A program made the position numbers and the translations under genes. The notes below the pieces were generated by a model, which did no database searches, was not told the origin of the DNA, and saw nothing but the letters and a program-made list of their open reading frames with translations. Shown piece by piece: positions 60,261 to 64,000 of a stretch of 64,000 bases of DNA; position 1 is the first letter of the stretch, and each line of letters begins with the position of its first letter. The DNA is from Bacteroidales bacterium. GTDB lineage: Bacteria > Bacteroidota > Bacteroidia > Bacteroidales > Bacteroidaceae. The stretch spans positions 16,654 through 80,653 of the forward strand of contig JAAYUD010000058.1 in the NCBI GenBank assembly GCA_012517855.1, read 5' to 3'.

Positions 60261-62876
60261 TTAAAGATTTGCCAGTTCTATTATTTTATTTACAGCCTCA
60301 CGAAGTCCATCCTTGTTTTTGCCGCCAGCTTGGGCAAAGTGTGGTTGTCCGCCGCCACCACCTTGAATCAGTTTGGCAGCTTCTTTTACCATCATACCTG
60401 CTTTCAGTCCTTTGGCAACCAATTCGTCGCTAATGGCGACAGTCAACATTGGTCTCTCGTTGTCTTCTGTACCTGCAACGAACAATGAATTCGGAACTTC
60501 ACTACGAATCTGGAAAGCTAAGTTCTTCACCATTTCGGCTGGCATTGTACTACAGATGCTAATAAGTTTTACCCCATTGACATTTGTTGCGTTTTCTATC
60601 AATTTAGTCTTCAAGGAGGCTTCTTTCTCATGCATGAATTCTTCGATCTGTTTCTTTAGAGCAGCATTCTCTTCAATAGATTTCGAAATAGCCCCTTTTA
60701 GGTCGGGTACGTTATTGAAAAGCTCCTTCATTCCTTTAATTAGGTCTTCATATCGCTCCATCAATTCTTCTGCTTTTACCCCTGTAACAGCCTCTATACG
60801 TCTTACGCCAGCGGCAACACTGCTTTCGGAAATAATCTTGAACATGCCAATCTTACCAGTCGCACTGACGTGTGTACCTCCGCAGAATTCAATGGATTGT
60901 CCAAACTGAACAACACGAACCTTGTCTCCATATTTCTCGCCAAACAGTGCGATGGCTCCTAATTCTTTGGCTTTCTCTATGGGGTAATCACGTTTCTCTT
61001 GTAAAGGAATGTCTTCTCGAATATGTTCATTAACGATGTGTTCCACTTGGCGCAATTCTTCGTCAGTCACCTTCTGGAAGTGCGAAAAGTCGAAACGTAA
61101 ACCTTCTGAATTGACGAGTGAACCTTTTTGCTCTACGTGGTTACCTAATACTTGGCGTAATGCTTGATCGAGTAAATGGGTAGCAGAGTGATTGGCTGCA
61201 GAGGCATTGCGTTTCTCCACATCGACACATGCCATAAATTCTGCTGACGGATCGTTCGGACATTTGGCAGAAAGGTGGATCGTTAAGTTATTTTCTTTTT
61301 TGGTGTTAATGATGTCGATAGTTTCACCTTCGCAAACTAATACGCCGGTATCACCTACTTGCCCGCCCGATTCGGCATAGAATGGAGTGTTGTCGAGAAC
61401 AATCTCGTAAAAAGTGTTCTTCTTTTGAGTGACTTCACGGTAGCGGAGTATATGAACGTTGTATTCGGTATAATCATAACCTACAAAGTTCGATACACCT
61501 GGTTTCAGTTCGATCCAATCGCCTGTTTCTACTGCCGCCGCATTGCGTGCGCGTTGTTTCTGTTTGTCCATTTCCGCTTTGAACTCGTCTTCGTTGAGCG
61601 ACAAATTATTCTCGCGGAGAATTAATTCGGTTAAGTCAAGAGGAAAACCGAATGTATCATATAGAGTGAAAGCGTTTTTACCGCTAATTTCTTTCGTCCC
61701 AGCCTCTTTTGCGCGTTCCATTACATTATCGAGTAATCCGATGCCATTATCAAGAGTACGTAGAAAAGCTTCTTCTTCATCTTTGGTTACTTTCATGATG
61801 AGTTCCTTTTGGGCAACGAGCTCTGGATAAGCTTCGCCCATTTCTGCATTCAGTACTGGAACCAACTTGTACATGAAAGGAGCTTTTTGATCGAGGAAAG
61901 TATAACCATAGCGAATAGCACGACGCAGAATGCGGCGAATGACATAGCCGGCTTTTGCATTTGACGGTAATTGGCCATCGGCGATCGAAAATGCTATCGT
62001 ACGAACGTGATCTGCAATAACTCGCATGGCTATGTCTTTTTGTCCGTCTTTGCCATATTCCACCTTCGAAAGACTTGAAATCTCTTTGATGAGCGGTTGA
62101 AATATGTCTGTGTCGTAATTGGACGTTTTCCCTTGTAGAGCCATGCAGAGACGCTCAAATCCCATACCGGTATCGATTACTTTGTTTGGAAGTGATTCGA
62201 GCGATCCGTCAGCTTTGCGGTTATATTGCATAAACACCAAATTCCAAATTTCAATAACTTGCGGATGGTCTTTATTGACAAGTGATTTGCCGTTTATTTT
62301 TTTGCGTTCTTCTTCAGGTCGCAAATCAATATGGATTTCCGAGCAAGGGCCACAAGGACCTGTTTCGCCCATTTCCCAAAAGTTATCGTGTTTATTGCCG
62401 TTGATAATACGGTCGGGTGAAATAAATTGTTCCCAATATTCGGCAGCTTCATTATCACGTTCCAATTTATCAGCTGGCGAACCTTCAAATACTGTCACAT
62501 ATAGTAAATCAGGATTAATCTTTACGACATCTATTAGAAACTCCCACGCATATTCTATAGCTTCTTTCTTAAAGTAATCACCGAACGACCAATTGCCCAA
62601 CATTTCGAACATCGTTTGATGATATGTATCGTGGCCAACTTCTTCAAGATCATTATGCTTTCCGCTCACACGTAAACATTTCTGAGAGTCAGTCGCCCGT
62701 TTGAATTTTGCCGGTTGGTTACCTAAAATAATATCTTTAAATTGATTCATCCCGGCATTAGTAAACATCAATGTCGGGTCGTCTTTTATTACCATTGGTG
62801 CAGAAGGAACAATCTGATGTCCTTTCGATTGAAAGAAATTTTTAAACGAATCTCTAATTTGATTAGCAGTCAACAT
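60261..62876 (-). CDS. alaS: Alanyl-tRNA synthetase
   Basis: [40 protein letters not shown]-type motif ([16 protein letters not shown]), [33 protein letters not shown]. Confidence 0.98.
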   Translation of the reverse strand: MLTANQIRDSFKNFFQSKGHQIVPSAPMVIKDDPTLMFTNAGMNQFKDIILGNQPAKFKRATDSQKCLRVSGKHNDLEEVGHDTYHQTMFEMLGNWSFGDYFKKEAIEYAWEFLIDVVKINPDLLYVTVFEGSPADKLERDNEAAEYWEQFISPDRIINGNKHDNFWEMGETGPCGPCSEIHIDLRPEEERKKINGKSLVNKDHPQVIEIWNLVFMQYNRKADGSLESLPNKVIDTGMGFERLCMALQGKTSNYDTDIFQPLIKEISSLSKVEYGKDGQKDIAMRVIADHVRTIAFSIADGQLPSNAKAGYVIRRILRRAIRYGYTFLDQKAPFMYKLVPVLNAEMGEAYPELVAQKELIMKVTKDEEEAFLRTLDNGIGLLDNVMERAKEAGTKEISGKNAFTLYDTFGFPLDLTELILRENNLSLNEDEFKAEMDKQKQRARNAAAVETGDWIELKPGVSNFVGYDYTEYNVHILRYREVTQKKNTFYEIVLDNTPFYAESGGQVGDTGVLVCEGETIDIINTKKENNLTIHLSAKCPNDPSAEFMACVDVEKRNASAANHSATHLLDQALRQVLGNHVEQKGSLVNSEGLRFDFSHFQKVTDEELRQVEHIVNEHIREDIPLQEKRDYPIEKAKELGAIALFGEKYGDKVRVVQFGQSIEFCGGTHVSATGKIGMFKIISESSVAAGVRRIEAVTGVKAEELMERYEDLIKGMKELFNNVPDLKGAISKSIEENAALKKQIEEFMHEKEASLKTKLIENATNVNGVKLISICSTMPAEMVKNLAFQIRSEVPNSLFVAGTEDNERPMLTVAISDELVAKGLKAGMMVKEAAKLIQGGGGGQPHFAQAGGKNKDGLREAVNKIIELANL

Positions 62877-62995
62877 ACCTAATTATTAACTAATTTTGAA
62901 ATTTATCTTCACGAATTATTGTGCAAAGATACTTTCTTTTTAGTATTTTTGCTTCACAAAACTCTAATTAATTTTCAATAAACTCTTAAAAAAGA

Positions 62996-63337
62996 ATGAA
63001 TCAGGTGGTAGAAAAAGGGGATAAAATGTTTTATCGTATTAGCGAACTGGCTGAGATGTTCGATGTAAACGAGTCGTTACTTCGTTATTGGGAGAAAGAG
63101 TTTCCGCAAATTTCACCTAAAACGAATAATCGCGGTGTACGTTTGTATCGTAAAGAAGATATTGAAGTGATAGGATTAATTTATCATTTGGTTAAAGAAA
63201 GAGGAATGACTCTGCAAGGGGCTCGTCAGAAATTGAAAGAAAATAAAGAAGATACTGCTCGCAATTATGAGGTAGTGCGTCGCCTTCAAGGTGTTAAAGA
63301 ACAGTTGATAGCTTTAAGTAAAGAATTGGAGGGGTAG
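62996..63337 (+). CDS. MerR family transcriptional regulator
   Basis: FYRISELAEMFDVNESLLRYWEKEFPQISPKTNNRGVRLYRKEDIEVI. Confidence 0.95.
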   Translation: MNQVVEKGDKMFYRISELAEMFDVNESLLRYWEKEFPQISPKTNNRGVRLYRKEDIEVIGLIYHLVKERGMTLQGARQKLKENKEDTARNYEVVRRLQGVKEQLIALSKELEG

Positions 63338-63492
63338 TTCTATTACAAAGATTTTATATGATTTATTTGAGCTCGGGATAAGAAATCAAAAGAAGGCGAA
63401 TCGTTTGTCTTAACGGAATCATCTCCGATAAGTGCTTTCGGCTTGTTTTTAAAGAAGCAGATCGCGGCAATCACTAAAATGGAGCAAAACAA

Positions 63493-63533
63493 GAAAAGGC
63501 ATTATTTCACTCTCTGATATAATGCCTTTTCTA
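63493..63533. terminator. Hairpin terminator downstream of merR-like gene
   Basis: GAAAAGGCATTAT ... ATAATGCCTTTTC TATTT. Confidence 0.7.
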
Positions 63534-63929
63534 TTTGAATAGCTTTTTACTTTTCTTCTTATCTCGAACTAAAAATGAATTATTCAAGCTAATATTTCGC
63601 AAAAAAAAAGTTTTAAGACTCTTTCCGTCACATTATCTCATTGACTATGAGTGATATATATGGATATGATTTGTTTTTGGGACTCTAAAATGGTGTTATC
63701 TTGTTTATTGTTAGTGCGTTATGAAATACGGATCGTCCGTTTCGTATGTCAACCGATTAAGTCATTACTCGTTATCTGTGGTGTGTGCACCGTGTAGCAA
63801 TTCCCGTGCTTATCATTTATGTATGGAAGAGCTCCGGTTCTTTTCATCTAGAAGAAGATTTTTGTACATATCTTATTGAATCATAGTTGTCGTATTTAAA
63901 GCATTTTTGTCGGCTCATTAATGTTTTGT

Positions 63930-64000
63930 CGTTCCACATATGTGATTCGATCAACTCACATATATGGAACGATCGAATCACATATGTGAGTTGATCGAAT
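63930..64000. repeat. Compound interleaved palindrome, cut by window end
   Basis: CGTTCCACATATGTG/CACATATATGGAACG interleaved with ATTCGATCAACTCACATAT/ATATGTGAGTTGATCGAAT. Confidence 0.9.

Overview
A 64 kb Bacteroides-type chromosomal window (inferred from gene content, SusC/SusD/SusR families and TAnnTTTG-like promoters). Housekeeping blocks are ftsA(partial)-ftsZ-yqeY/recO, class-III fbp, a LolD-like ABC ATPase, a Kef-type antiporter, asd, a GlcNAc-kinase-like protein, a RecD-like helicase, cls and alaS/merR. Accessory blocks are a large carbohydrate region and an HME-RND efflux operon. The carbohydrate region holds GH3, GH20, LacI-MFS-GH13-GH77, GH97, two SusR-like regulators flanking a DUF4434-like protein, SusC/SusD, GH13 and GH95. 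Main points for a second look: (i) a shared operator-like pair, CTACTT(A/T)TTT twice at exactly 68 bp spacing, upstream of both GH97 and susC, next to two SusR paralogs with almost identical DNA-binding domains; (ii) a degenerate IS-like element (24023-24695) with ISL3-like GGCT ends and a perfect 8-bp target duplication, plus a second relative at 4296-5248 containing nested inverted repeats; (iii) a set of compound intergenic palindromes with a common architecture but different sequences; (iv) an orphan SLATT-like 2TM effector candidate, followed by what may be a decayed partner gene and a 5'-truncated glycosyltransferase. No tRNA, rRNA or CRISPR array was recognised. All family assignments were made by eye, without database searches.
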